From assembly GCF_013299185.1 (NCBI RefSeq), contig NZ_JAAFKG010000059.1, positions 1 to 32,143 on the forward strand: a DNA stretch of 32,143 nucleotides, read 5' to 3'. The first letter of the stretch is position 1. Every line of letters begins with the position of its first letter. Below the pieces are notes generated by a model that was not told the origin of the DNA, did not search any database, and worked only from the letters and a program-made list of their open reading frames with translations. Of the stretch, positions 24,015 to 32,143 are shown piece by piece. The translations under genes were made by a program, and so were the position numbers. This DNA comes from Microcoleus sp. bin48.metabat.b7b8b9.023 (GTDB lineage: Bacteria; Cyanobacteriota; Cyanobacteriia; Cyanobacteriales; Microcoleaceae).

Positions 24015-27000
24015 GTGTTGCTAAAGTTAGTTAGGAATACTTTTTGGCTAATACTTGTGGAACTTCCTAATTTGTCGGTAAATTTACGATCGCCTTTAGA
24101 ATTTGTCGATCGCCATCCTGTGACAGTTTCGCCCTCAACTTCCATCGGAGATGCGATCGCCCTAATGCGTCTGGCGATGGATGCTTGTCCGCTACCGAAT
24201 TCACCTGTGCACTCAAACGAAACGGTAAAAGCATCAATTAGTTGCATCTTAGTGGTCGAGGAAAATCAGCTAGTCGGATTGCTAAGGTTGGCAGATCTGC
24301 TGAACTTAGCCACCGCCTACGGATGGCAAGAAATGAAAGTTTCCGGCGCCATGACGCGGAATTTAATTGTCTTAAAAGAATCAGATTTTACAGATATTTT
24401 TACCGCATTTAAGCTATTTTGTCAATACTCGATCGATTGTTTGCCAATTGTAGATGAACGGGGTCAGCCAGTAGGTTTAGTCACCGCAGAAAGAATTCAC
24501 CCAGAAATTTACAGCCTCGTCAAAATGTTGCAGCAAGAAGTTGTCAAACTTCAGCAAAAACAGTGTGAACTCTTAGAAAGTAAGTCAGAAATCGAAAAAC
24601 AAGTCAGCGATCGCCAAAACGCCGAAAATGCCCTGCGGGAGAGCGAGGCGCGCTACCGGGCGATTGTGCAACACCAAAGCGAACTGATTTGCCACTACCT
24701 CCCCGACGGCAAATTCACATTTGTCAATCAAGCTTACTGTCGCTATTTCGGCGTGCAACCAGAAGACTTGCTCGGTAACAGTTTTATGCCACTGATCCCA
24801 GAAGTAGACCGAGAATTTTTTCAAGAACAATATGCTTCTTTGTCTCCGGAAAAGCCTGTGTTTACTTGCGAACACCGAGTAATTTTGCCGAGCGGGGAAA
24901 TTCGTTGGCAGCAGTGGAGCGATCGGGCTATATTCGACAAAAATGGAGAAATTGTGGAGTATCAAGCTGCCGGTCGGGATGTCACCGATCGCAAACAAGC
25001 AGAAATCGCTTTGCAGCAACTCAATGCAGAGTTAGAAATGCGAGTCCAGCAGCGCACTAAATTTTACGAACTGGCAGTATCGGCGGGCAAAGTGGGGGTT
25101 TGGGACTGGAATTTGGAAACCGACGAAATCTACGTCGATCCGTCTTTAAAAGCTTTGTTGGGCTATCAAGACGCAGAGATTCCCAACTGCATGGAACATT
25201 GGGTATCTCTGGTTCACCCGGACGATCGAGTTGCAGTTGGGGCAGCAGTAAATGCTTATCTAGAGGGTGTGACAGAAATTTTTGAAGTCGAACACCGGAT
25301 GCTGCACAAAGACGGTAGCAACTGCTGGATGCTTGCCCGCGGGACTGCTGTTCGATCGCCCGACGGCAAAGCCTACAGACTGATCGGGACTGACACCGAC
25401 ATTACCGATCGCAAATTGACCGCAGAAAAACTGCAAAACTCCGAAGCTGAACTGCTGGCGCTGTTTAATGGCATAACGGATATCGTCCTAGTTTTAGACG
25501 CCAGCGGCCGCTACCTCAAAGTCGCCCCCACGGCTCCCCAATTGCTGTACAAACCGGCTAATGAAGTGCTGGGCAAAACCCTGGCGGAAATCTTCCCAGA
25601 AGCCGAAGCTAATTTTGTCCTGGGCCACATTCGCCAAACATTGGCATCTGGGCAAACCCACAGAATTGAATACAGCATGGAAATTGAGGGCAAGTTAATC
25701 TGGTTTGATGGCAGTATTTCGCCGCTGGGAGTCGATCGGGTGATGTGGGTAGCGCGAGACATTACTGCTCGCAAACAGGCAGAAGCCGCACTGCAAAAGA
25801 GTGAGGAAAAGTTTCGCAATTTGTTTGACGATGCTCCAATTGCGATCGGTTTGGCAAGCGTGCACGATTACCGCGCGATCGAGGTGAATGAAGCTTACCG
25901 CCAGATGTTGGGCTACAGCGATGAGGATTGGGCGGTAATGAGTTTCGCTGATGTCACCCACCAGGAAGATTTACCAGCAGATGTCGAGCAAGTCAAGCAG
26001 TTGGTCGAGGGCAATATTCCTCGCTTTCAAATGGAAAAACGCCTGATTAAGAAAAATGGCGAGCTGATGTGGGCAAACATGACGGTGACGCTGATTCGGG
26101 ATGGCGAGGGCCTGCCTCTCTACAGCATGGCTGCGATCGAAGATATCAGTTACCGCAAGCGGGCAGAAATGGAATTGCAGCAGTTAAAAGAACGCCTGCA
26201 ATTTTTACTTGCTTCTAATCCTGCGGTAATTTTTACTGCCGCTGCGGCGGGAAAGTTTTGTATTACTTACATCAGCGACAACGTTCAGGAAATCGTTGGC
26301 TACGATCCGCAAGAAGTGTTAGCAGATTCTAACTTTTGGTCGGACAGGATTCACGCTGAAGATCTGCCACAATTTATACTAAATTTTTCTGCTTTGTCTG
26401 AGGGTAAAAATTGCATTTACGAGTACCGCTTTCTGCATAAAGATGGAATGTACCGCTGGCTGCGGACAGAACTGAAACTATTGGTTGACAGCAAGGGCAT
26501 TCCGATCGAAATTATTGGTTACGCCGCCGATATCAGCAATTCTAAATGCGCTGAAATAGGTTGGCGGCAGCAGTTCGAGCAAGAACGGCTGGTGGAGGCG
26601 ATCGCCCGTCGCGTCCGCCAATCTTTGCAATTAGAGGAAATTCTCAACACCACGGTTGCCGAACTCCAGCAAGTCTTGTTAGCCGATCGAGTTTTGGTAT
26701 ATCAAATTTTACCGGAAATTGGCGGCCGAGTCATTGCTGAAGCGGTGGTAGAAGGATGCAGTCGGCTGATAGATAGATTTTTTGCCGCAGAGGTTTTTCC
26801 GGCCGAATGTTATCAGCTTTATTTGCAAGGACGAATTTGTGCAATTTCCGAGCTAGATGACCCCTCCATTACACCTTGTATGATGGAATTTCTGCAACAA
26901 ATTGAAGTTAGGGCTAAGTTAGCAGTCCCAATTATTCAGCACAGCCAACTTTGGGGATTGCTAATCGCGCACCAGTGCGATGGGCCCCGGGAGTGGCAAG

Positions 27001-27761
27001 AATGGGAAATGAATTTATTTCAGCAGTTGGTGAATCAATTGGCGATCGCCATTCAGCAATCTCTACTTTACCAGCAACTGCAAGCTGAACTGAGCGATCG
27101 CTTCCAAGCCGAGGCAAATTTAAAAAACTCCCTCAAAGAGAAAGAGATTTTGCTCAAAGAGATTCACCACCGCGTTAAAAACAACCTCTGCGTAGTTGCC
27201 AGCCTGTTAGAATTGCAATCTAACACGGTTGCCGACCCCCAAATAGCCAAAATGTTTGAAGAAAGTCAGAACCGCCTGTACTCTATGGCTCTGATTCACG
27301 AGAAACTGTACCGCTCGACTAACCTGGCACAAATTAATTTTGGCGAATATCTAGAAGATTTGGTCAGTAACTTGTTTCAGTCTTACAATATAAGTGACAA
27401 CCGCATTCAGTTGCAGGTATTAGCTGAACAAATCTCCCTAAACATTGAGACTGCTACTCCCTGCGGCTTAATTGCTAATGAATTGGTTTCAAATACCCTG
27501 AAACACGCTTTTCCTCACGATGCGAGCGGTACAGTTAGTGTACAATGCTATCAGACTGGCGATCGGGAAATCCACCTCTTCGTTAAGGATAACGGCATTG
27601 GCTTTCCTGAAAACATAGATTTTAGGAAAACTAACTCGATGGGCTTTCAAGTTGTCTGTACTTTAACCGAGCAGTTAGAAGGAACCATCGAAATGTCAAG
27701 AGAAATCGGCACAGCCTTTCACTTAGTATTTAACGAGTTAATTTACTCGCAAAGGTTCTAA
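24015..27761 (+). CDS. CBS-(PAS)5-GAF-HisKA_2 sensor histidine kinase, 1248 aa
   Basis: Residues 20-170 are a pair of CBS modules (VTVSPSTSIGDAIALM; MTRNLIVLKESDFTDIF; DCLPIVDERGQPVGLVT). After a short coiled coil come five PAS domains (about 205-335, 345-465, 475-590, 595-720, 725-845). A phytochrome-type GAF (865-1025) has Cys955 at the usual bilin position (ITPCMMEFLQQIEVRAKLAVPI region) followed by LWGLLIAHQC; the His next to the Cys is Met here. The kinase is HisKA_2 type (EIHHRVKNNL, His1051/1052) with an HATPase (ANELVSNTLKHAF, VKDNGIGFP). No membrane segment. The start is uncertain: GTG 24015 or GTG 24057 (MELPNLSVNL). It is followed after 4 bases by a REC-kinase gene, its likely partner. 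Confidence 0.9.
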   Translation: MLLKLVRNTFWLILVELPNLSVNLRSPLEFVDRHPVTVSPSTSIGDAIALMRLAMDACPLPNSPVHSNETVKASISCILVVEENQLVGLLRLADLLNLATAYGWQEMKVSGAMTRNLIVLKESDFTDIFTAFKLFCQYSIDCLPIVDERGQPVGLVTAERIHPEIYSLVKMLQQEVVKLQQKQCELLESKSEIEKQVSDRQNAENALRESEARYRAIVQHQSELICHYLPDGKFTFVNQAYCRYFGVQPEDLLGNSFMPLIPEVDREFFQEQYASLSPEKPVFTCEHRVILPSGEIRWQQWSDRAIFDKNGEIVEYQAAGRDVTDRKQAEIALQQLNAELEMRVQQRTKFYELAVSAGKVGVWDWNLETDEIYVDPSLKALLGYQDAEIPNCMEHWVSLVHPDDRVAVGAAVNAYLEGVTEIFEVEHRMLHKDGSNCWMLARGTAVRSPDGKAYRLIGTDTDITDRKLTAEKLQNSEAELLALFNGITDIVLVLDASGRYLKVAPTAPQLLYKPANEVLGKTLAEIFPEAEANFVLGHIRQTLASGQTHRIEYSMEIEGKLIWFDGSISPLGVDRVMWVARDITARKQAEAALQKSEEKFRNLFDDAPIAIGLASVHDYRAIEVNEAYRQMLGYSDEDWAVMSFADVTHQEDLPADVEQVKQLVEGNIPRFQMEKRLIKKNGELMWANMTVTLIRDGEGLPLYSMAAIEDISYRKRAEMELQQLKERLQFLLASNPAVIFTAAAAGKFCITYISDNVQEIVGYDPQEVLADSNFWSDRIHAEDLPQFILNFSALSEGKNCIYEYRFLHKDGMYRWLRTELKLLVDSKGIPIEIIGYAADISNSKCAEIGWRQQFEQERLVEAIARRVRQSLQLEEILNTTVAELQQVLLADRVLVYQILPEIGGRVIAEAVVEGCSRLIDRFFAAEVFPAECYQLYLQGRICAISELDDPSITPCMMEFLQQIEVRAKLAVPIIQHSQLWGLLIAHQCDGPREWQEWEMNLFQQLVNQLAIAIQQSLLYQQLQAELSDRFQAEANLKNSLKEKEILLKEIHHRVKNNLCVVASLLELQSNTVADPQIAKMFEESQNRLYSMALIHEKLYRSTNLAQINFGEYLEDLVSNLFQSYNISDNRIQLQVLAEQISLNIETATPCGLIANELVSNTLKHAFPHDASGTVSVQCYQTGDREIHLFVKDNGIGFPENIDFRKTNSMGFQVVCTLTEQLEGTIEMSREIGTAFHLVFNELIYSQRF

Positions 27762-27765
27762 AATC

Positions 27766-28887
27766 ATGAGTTTTCCAGAGCAAACAATTAATAATATTAA
27801 TATTTTAATTGTAGAAGACGAGCTATTGATCGCTAAAAACTTATCTCAAAAATTAGAAAAATTTGGATATAAAATCGCCGATATTGTTTCTTCAGGAGCC
27901 GATGCCATCCATCGCGCAGGCGAACTCAAACCAGATTTAATTTTAATGGATATAGTAATCAAAGGCGAGATTGACGGCATAGTAACAGCAGCAATAATTC
28001 ATCAACAATTAGATATCCCCATTATCTATACAACTGCTTATGCCGACGACGAAACTTTGCAGCGAGCAGAAAATACTGGTTCTTATGGCTACCTCCTCAA
28101 ACCGTTTAAAGAAAGAGAAATGCACGCTACCATCAAGATAGCGCTGAGCAAACATCAAGAAGCCGTTGAAATGCAAAAACTCATGGCACTAGCAGCAGCG
28201 AAAAGCGAAAATAGAACGCGATTTGTTTCAATGGCATACCACGATTTAAACACTCCTTTGACTACCATACAGCTCTCGGCTGAAATGCTGGAAGATAGCG
28301 ATCTGAAAATATCGCCAGGAACAAAAAATAAAAATGTCAATCGCATTAAAAAAGCCGTCAGCAATATGAGTGAATTGCTGGACGATATTTTAATGCTCAG
28401 CAAAGCAGAAGCAGGCAAACTTTCATTGAATTTAAATCAACTAAATGTGACAGAGTTCTGCACATCTATTTTTGAAGAACTGCAACCGATCGTCACCGAT
28501 AAACACCTTGTAACTTTTCTCGCCCAAACAGAGCCACTCCACGCCAATCTTGACGCAAAACTGCTGCACCAATTGCTGACTAATTTGCTTTCAAACGCTA
28601 TAAAATATTCTCCCAATGGCGGTAATATTAGTTTAGAATTAAGCTGCGAAAACCAGCAAATAATATTTTGCGTTCGAGATGAGGGAATTGGGATGACAGC
28701 GGGATATGAAGAAAAACTCTTTCAGCAGTTTGAACGAGGTGCGAATGTAGGCAAGATTAAAGGTTCGGGTTTGGGACTCTGCATTGTCAAACACATAGTT
28801 GACCTGCACGGCGGTACAATAAGTGTGGAAAGTGCGATCGGTAAAGGTACTACATTTATTGTGGCGCTGCCTTTTTTGAGTCATTAA
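27766..28887 (+). CDS. Receiver-histidine kinase hybrid, 373 aa
   Basis: An N-terminal receiver domain (10-125) has the acidic pocket VEDE (16-19), phospho-acceptor Asp62 (LILMDIV), TTAYAD and Lys112 (LLKPF). A kinase core follows with H-box FVSMAYHDLNTPL (His159), N-box LTNLLSNAIKYSP, G1 RDEGIGM (Glu in place of Asn) and G2 GSGLGLCIVK. The REC-first order fits a relay in which the upstream multi-PAS kinase phosphorylates Asp62 and so controls this kinase. The ATG lies 4 bases after the upstream stop, so translation is coupled. The kinase core resembles that of the 17746 kinase (LLDDxxxLSxAEAGKL in both). No output domain is present. Confidence 0.93.
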   Translation: MSFPEQTINNINILIVEDELLIAKNLSQKLEKFGYKIADIVSSGADAIHRAGELKPDLILMDIVIKGEIDGIVTAAIIHQQLDIPIIYTTAYADDETLQRAENTGSYGYLLKPFKEREMHATIKIALSKHQEAVEMQKLMALAAAKSENRTRFVSMAYHDLNTPLTTIQLSAEMLEDSDLKISPGTKNKNVNRIKKAVSNMSELLDDILMLSKAEAGKLSLNLNQLNVTEFCTSIFEELQPIVTDKHLVTFLAQTEPLHANLDAKLLHQLLTNLLSNAIKYSPNGGNISLELSCENQQIIFCVRDEGIGMTAGYEEKLFQQFERGANVGKIKGSGLGLCIVKHIVDLHGGTISVESAIGKGTTFIVALPFLSH

Positions 28888-28892
28888 TCATT

Positions 28893-28984
28893 GGGCATTG
28901 GCCAAACAGGGCATTGGCCAAACAGGGCATTGGCCAAACAGGGCATTGGCCAAACAGGGCATTGGCCAAACAGGGCATTGGTCA
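28893..28984. repeat. 16-bp tandem repeat
   Basis: Five exact copies of GGGCATTGGCCAAACA start at 28893, 28909, 28925, 28941 and 28957, with a decayed sixth at 28973. Each unit contains the palindrome TTGGCCAA. It begins five bases after the stop of the REC-kinase gene. The open frame across it is an artefact of the repeat. Confidence 0.92.
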
Positions 28985-29095
28985 GAGTGCGCGCTTACCT
29001 AAATGATTCATCAAGATTTGTAGGGGTAGTGCCCCTGTGCCTACCCCCTATCCATCGGGGCAACCCAGGGTATTTTATTCTCATAAACAAAATTA

Positions 29096-29163
29096 GGTAT
29101 GTAGTTGCGCTTCAGCGCTCTTTCCTAAGATTCGGAAAGAGCGCTGAAGCGCAACAACGTACC
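29096..29163. repeat. Perfect 22-bp hairpin repeat
   Basis: Bases 29104-29125 (GTTGCGCTTCAGCGCTCTTT plus CC) are the exact inverse complement of 29134-29155, with an 8-base loop. Imperfect pairing extends outward to GGTA/TACC, so the palindrome covers about 68 bases. It lies between convergent genes. The inner half contains AGCGCT, so each arm is itself partly palindromic. Confidence 0.9.
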
Positions 29164-29272
29164 TTTGAGCGATACTTTTGGTAGTTTTATATCTCCTATC
29201 CTGACAATTACAAGAATTATGAAAATGATGCGAGGATTGCTATAGATGTATTTTTGTCTGAGGGAATCCGTA

Positions 29273-29329
29273 AGGGCGGGTTCGCCAATTATCTATAATT
29301 CCAACTAACAATATACATAAACCCGCCCT
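29273..29329. repeat. 10-bp inverted repeat near the oxidoreductase 3' end
   Basis: AGGGCGGGTT (29273-29282) and AACCCGCCCT (29320-29329) are exact inverse complements separated by 37 A/T-rich bases. It sits 38 bases beyond the stop of the minus-strand oxidoreductase gene and may act as its transcript end. Confidence 0.55.
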
Positions 29330-29367
29330 CCCCACTAATAGTTAAAATTAGTCATTTTTCAGCAAAT

Positions 29368-30555
29368 CTATGCGGAGATAGAATCACGCGCGAGCGAAGC
29401 TATCTCGAAAGGAATCGCCCCATCTTTTTCTCCCGCCGCCCAATTAGCAAATCGCTCAGCCAAAGCAGGTACAATTGCCAACGGATTGCTCAAACCAGAA
29501 AAAACGTTCAATCCGGGGCGATCGCGAATTTCCCCCACTACGGGCAACCTATCAGCGCTAAATGCCACAATACAATCATGCCAAGTTGCCGGTAAATCTG
29601 CCGCATCTGGCAAAACCTTGGCGATACCTGCACGAATTGCCGTTTCGCTGGTTTCGCGATCGACTTTCGCGTTCAAATCGCTTAAAGTGCGAGACAATTG
29701 GCCGATCCGCAAACTCCCGTCATTAAATTGAATTGCACCGACATCTAAAATCGGCGGTACTAACTCTTTACCCGGTTCGTCCCAAAGAAAATCCACCTCA
29801 ATTTTACTCGATTGTGCTTCCAATTCAAAACGTTTTAATAGCGCGGGCATCACCAAAGTCCTGAGTTTCAAGTCCACAGGTGCCGTCTCCAAAATCTCAG
29901 CACGACTAAAATAAACTCCCACAGAAATACCAGCCGCTTTTAGCAAACTACGACTCCAACCTCCAGCACAAATCACCGCATTTTCGCAGGCATAACTTTC
30001 GCCTACCGTCTTGACACCGGAAATCCGATTTCCTTCTGCTATTAAACCAGTTACTTCCGCAATTTCTCTGATTCCTCCCAACCGCAAAAACCCTTGACAA
30101 TAAGCTTGATTTGTGGCATTCGGCGAAATGTGACCGTGACGGACAGTTAGAGCTCCGGCGATCGCACTTTTGTTCAGCAAAGGTTCCAACTCCCCAGCTT
30201 CTGCAACGCTCACAAGCTGGGGAGGAATCGCAAAGTGTGCGTAATTAGCCGCGACTTTTTCCGGATCGGTACCCGCATCAATTGTCAGCAACAAATCCAA
30301 CTCGCGAAACTCAGTATCAGCATCTAATTCCGCAGATAAATTGCGGTGACGTTCGATACCTTCTGCACATAATTGCCGAGTTAAGTCAGTCGTACCCGAC
30401 CAATAAGCCAAACCGCCGTAACTAAAACGAGTAGCATTTTGCATGGTAGCATCTCGTTCTAAAAGCAGCACAGCAAAACCTTTTTTTGCGAGTTCGTAAC
30501 TCAGTGCTGCACCAGTAATCCCGCCGCCGACAACAATCCAGTCGTAATTTTTCAT
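29368..30555 (-). CDS. FAD-dependent oxidoreductase, DAO family, 395 aa
   Basis: The N-terminus is a Rossmann dinucleotide-binding motif (VVGGGITGAALSYELAKKG, 8-26, then LLLERD with the ribose-binding Glu). The middle and end follow the D-amino-acid oxidase/glycine oxidase (DAO) family plan: HGHISPNATNQAYCQGF, then ENAVICAGGW closing the FAD site, and a C-terminal VVGEIRDRPGLNVFSGLSN motif. The substrate cannot be named; a small amine or amino acid is likely for the family. The length is normal and there is no signal peptide. ATG 30555 is preceded by AAAAGGAG about 6 bases upstream, a good ribosome site. It stands alone between repeats. Confidence 0.88.
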   Translation of the reverse strand: MKNYDWIVVGGGITGAALSYELAKKGFAVLLLERDATMQNATRFSYGGLAYWSGTTDLTRQLCAEGIERHRNLSAELDADTEFRELDLLLTIDAGTDPEKVAANYAHFAIPPQLVSVAEAGELEPLLNKSAIAGALTVRHGHISPNATNQAYCQGFLRLGGIREIAEVTGLIAEGNRISGVKTVGESYACENAVICAGGWSRSLLKAAGISVGVYFSRAEILETAPVDLKLRTLVMPALLKRFELEAQSSKIEVDFLWDEPGKELVPPILDVGAIQFNDGSLRIGQLSRTLSDLNAKVDRETSETAIRAGIAKVLPDAADLPATWHDCIVAFSADRLPVVGEIRDRPGLNVFSGLSNPLAIVPALAERFANWAAGEKDGAIPFEIASLARDSISA

Positions 30556-30607
30556 GGTAATTCAAAAGGAGAAAAGATCGTGCTTCGATTTTAACTTAGA
30601 AAAGTTC

Positions 30608-30655
30608 GGCGGTTGAAACCGCTACTACATAAACAAAGTCCGCCTCCGCGGACTA
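30608..30655. repeat. Two-stem intergenic repeat related to the 7.4-8.1 kb unit
   Basis: CGGCGGTTGAAACCGCTACTAC is followed by ACAAAG-like spacer bases and the stem GTCCGC/GCGGAC (30639-30644, 30649-30654). The order of motifs matches the modules at 7376-7440 and 7939-7990, so this is a second member of one dispersed family. Confidence 0.65.
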
Positions 30656-30836
30656 ACAAATAAAGAATGCTTTTCCAAAAGCCTTCAGCCTTGAACCATG
30701 CCTCTACCTACAGAAAGAGCTGAGGTGCGATCGCCATAAGTGAAACTTCCACCCCTTGGGAGATGCTCGCAACCGGAAATTTTTCGTTCAATAGTAGTAA
30801 TTACAAGCAGAAAATTAGAAATACCAGAGAGGTTTT

Positions 30837-31115
30837 ATGAGTATCGACAAACCGGGCAAAGATATGCGCCGCACTGTCAATCCGGGCGATCGCATTTCCG
30901 AAGAACCGCAAAGCATCGAAGAAAAAGCTCAGCAATTAGCAGTTGACCGCGTGCCAGACATCACGGGAGATACAGTTACAGTTCCCACTTATTTCATCGT
31001 AGACGAACCGGATGGGGAAAAGAAAGCTTTGCACCACGTCAAAGACGCTGAGGAAATTTCTGACGTAATTCGGCAGGCCCGCGTTGACGAAAATGGCGAT
31101 CGCATTTGGGATTGA
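30837..31115 (+). CDS. Small conserved-looking acidic protein, 92 aa
   Basis: I do not recognise a named family. The N-terminus is charged and likely disordered (DKPGKDMRRTVNPGDRISEEP, about 4-24). The C-terminal two thirds could form a small fold (VTVPTYFIVDEPDGEKK, then ALHHVKDAEEISDVIRQARVDENG). No membrane segment or signal peptide. A strong ribosome site (AGAGAGG, about 7 bases before the ATG) supports the start. It lies 48 bases before the DUF2231 gene on the same strand, so the two may form an operon. HIP1 octamers in the coding region show normal host composition. Confidence 0.8.
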   Translation: MSIDKPGKDMRRTVNPGDRISEEPQSIEEKAQQLAVDRVPDITGDTVTVPTYFIVDEPDGEKKALHHVKDAEEISDVIRQARVDENGDRIWD

Positions 31116-31163
31116 GTTCAATCCAATAAAAACCGGTTTGTACAAAATTTATCGGTAGAAATC

Positions 31164-31700
31164 ATGGAAACAAATCAAAGAAATAGTACGCCCTTTCCGA
31201 ATGTTCCGCCGATTCTAGAAAGTGACGACAGAGAGTATCGCGATGCGGGCATTACCAGTACAGTTTCAGTTGCAGGTCATCCCCTTCACCCCGTAATCGT
31301 CACCTTTCCGGTAGCCTTTTTAGTCGGGGCCGCGGGCACGGATATCGGTTATTGGCTTACCAGCGATCCGTTTTGGGCGAGAGCTTCGGTTTGGCTGATT
31401 GGTGCAGGTTTTGCTGCGGGGATTTTGGCCGCAATCACGGGCTTTTTAGATTTTGCAAGAATTAAAAGAGTGCGCGATCGCAGTGCCGGCTGGTTGCACA
31501 TGGGCGGGAATGTGGCGGCTATGGTACTTTCCCTGATTAACCTGGTGTTGCGACAAGGAAATCCGGCTGAGCCGATCGTTTTTACAGGTTTAGCTTTGTC
31601 GATCGTCGTTGCAAGTTTGCTGGGCGTTACAGGCTGGTTCGGCGGCGAACTAAGTTTTCGCCATAAAGTCGGCGTCATTGGCCCTAGCAGTCAAAATTAG
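31164..31700 (+). CDS. DUF2231 family membrane protein, 178 aa
   Basis: It contains the DUF2231 hallmark AGHPLHPVIVTFPVAFLVGAAGTD (about 37-60; note HPxHP) and four predicted transmembrane helices (about 45-65, 72-95, 111-129 and 137-158). A conserved-type RSAGWLHMGGN segment precedes helix 3. The His residues suggest metal or heme binding, as proposed for this family, but the function is unknown. Residues 1-36 are a hydrophilic cytoplasmic tail. It is probably co-transcribed with the preceding small gene; the repeat array begins about 15 bases after its stop. Confidence 0.88.
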   Translation: METNQRNSTPFPNVPPILESDDREYRDAGITSTVSVAGHPLHPVIVTFPVAFLVGAAGTDIGYWLTSDPFWARASVWLIGAGFAAGILAAITGFLDFARIKRVRDRSAGWLHMGGNVAAMVLSLINLVLRQGNPAEPIVFTGLALSIVVASLLGVTGWFGGELSFRHKVGVIGPSSQN

Positions 31701-31714
31701 TAGGTTTGCGATCG

Positions 31715-32143
31715 TTTGTAGTAAGGACTTCAGTTCGTCTTGATGCGTGGAGAATGCAGGACTAAAGTCCTCACTACGAACCTTTGTTTTTTCGTTTGTA
31801 GTAAGGACTTCAGTCCGTATTGATGCGTGGAGAATGAAGGACTAAAGTCCTCACTACGAACCTTTGTTTTTTCGTTTGTAGTAAGGACTTCAGTCCGTCT
31901 TGATGCGTGGAGAATGAAGGACTAAAGTCCTCACTACGAACCTTTGTTTTTTCGTTTGTAGTAAGGACTTCAGTCCGTCTTGATGCGTGGAGAATGCAGG
32001 ACTAAAGTCCTCACTACGAACCTTTGTTTTTTCGTTTGTAGTAAGGACTTCAGTCCGTCTTGATCGTGGAGAATGAAGGACTAAAGTCCTCACTACGAAC
32101 CTTTGTTTTTTCGTTTGTAGTAAGGACTTCAGTCCGTCTTGAT
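31715..32143. repeat. 80-bp hairpin tandem array, at least five and a third copies, runs off the edge
   Basis: The marker GTAAGGACTT recurs at 31721, 31801, 31881, 31961, 32041 and 32120: a period of 80, with one 79 caused by a single-base deletion (TGATCGTGG for TGATGCGTGG). Each unit is a hairpin, with GTAGTAAGGACTTCAGTCC pairing with GGACTAAAGTCCTCACTAC, and ends in a T-rich linker (CCTTTGTTTTTTC). Copies differ by a few substitutions, unlike the identical array at 7461. The sequence is unrelated to that array although the period is the same. Confidence 0.92.

Larger units (their letters stand above)
28985..29367. other. Intergenic region of hairpin repeats
   Basis: There is no gene between the convergent REC-kinase and oxidoreductase genes. 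Apart from the two inverted repeats listed separately, it has a small GGGGTAG/CTACCCC pair near 29025-29046. The hairpins could end transcription from either side, but none has an obvious U-tract. Confidence 0.6.

Noticed and set aside
28891..29184. 97-codon frame over the 16-bp repeat
   Set aside because: The period of 16 is not a multiple of three and the translation just cycles through repeat frames.

Overview
The window looks like a chromosomal segment of a filamentous, non-model cyanobacterium of the Oscillatoria/Microcoleus type. The basis is the abundance of the HIP1 octamer GCGATCGC (for example at 543-550), cyanobacterial families (tandem Uma2 proteins, multi-PAS/GAF kinases with a phytochrome-type GAF, class III adenylate cyclase), heptanucleotide GTTGACA-type repeats, and many hairpin repeats between genes. 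The genus is an inference.

Layout. 1-5435: a small unknown gene, then a minus-strand group with a four-sensor cyclic-di-GMP enzyme (LOV-PAS-PAS-PAS-GGDEF-EAL) and two tandem Uma2-family proteins. 5436-8089: a rearrangement scar holding a prohibitin-like 3' fragment, a broken IS4/Tn5-type transposase fused into a truncated TPR gene, and six identical 80-bp tandem repeats inside a larger palindromic repeat. 8090-10744: alaS on the minus strand. 10745-12060: gene-poor DNA.

12061-28887: a 17-kb all-plus-strand signalling block. It starts with a compact three-gene set: a coiled-coil protein, a 983-residue membrane protein with a roadblock-like domain on the cytoplasmic side and BON/OmpA-like domains on the other side, and a Rab-like small GTPase. 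Next come a PAS histidine kinase, a PAS-GAF-PAS-PAS adenylate cyclase whose N-terminus is paralogous to that of the kinase, a CBS-5xPAS-GAF-HisKA_2 kinase, and a REC-histidine kinase. I read this as a GTPase-centred envelope signalling system linked to two-component and cAMP output. The roadblock assignment and the functional link are inferences.

Two RNA-guided-nuclease transposon genes sit in this block without disrupting any reading frame: an intact iscB with its upstream omega-RNA region, and an intact tnpB. The iscB element lies exactly in what would be an ATGA stop/start overlap between the GTPase and kinase genes. Removing 16167-17749 restores that overlap.

28888-32143: hairpin and tandem repeats, an FAD-dependent oxidoreductase (minus strand), a small unknown protein, a DUF2231 membrane protein, and a second, unrelated array of 80-bp hairpin repeats running off the right edge. 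A 117-bp MITE-like element with 9-bp target duplications lies at 23854-23970. I saw no rRNA, tRNA or CRISPR array.
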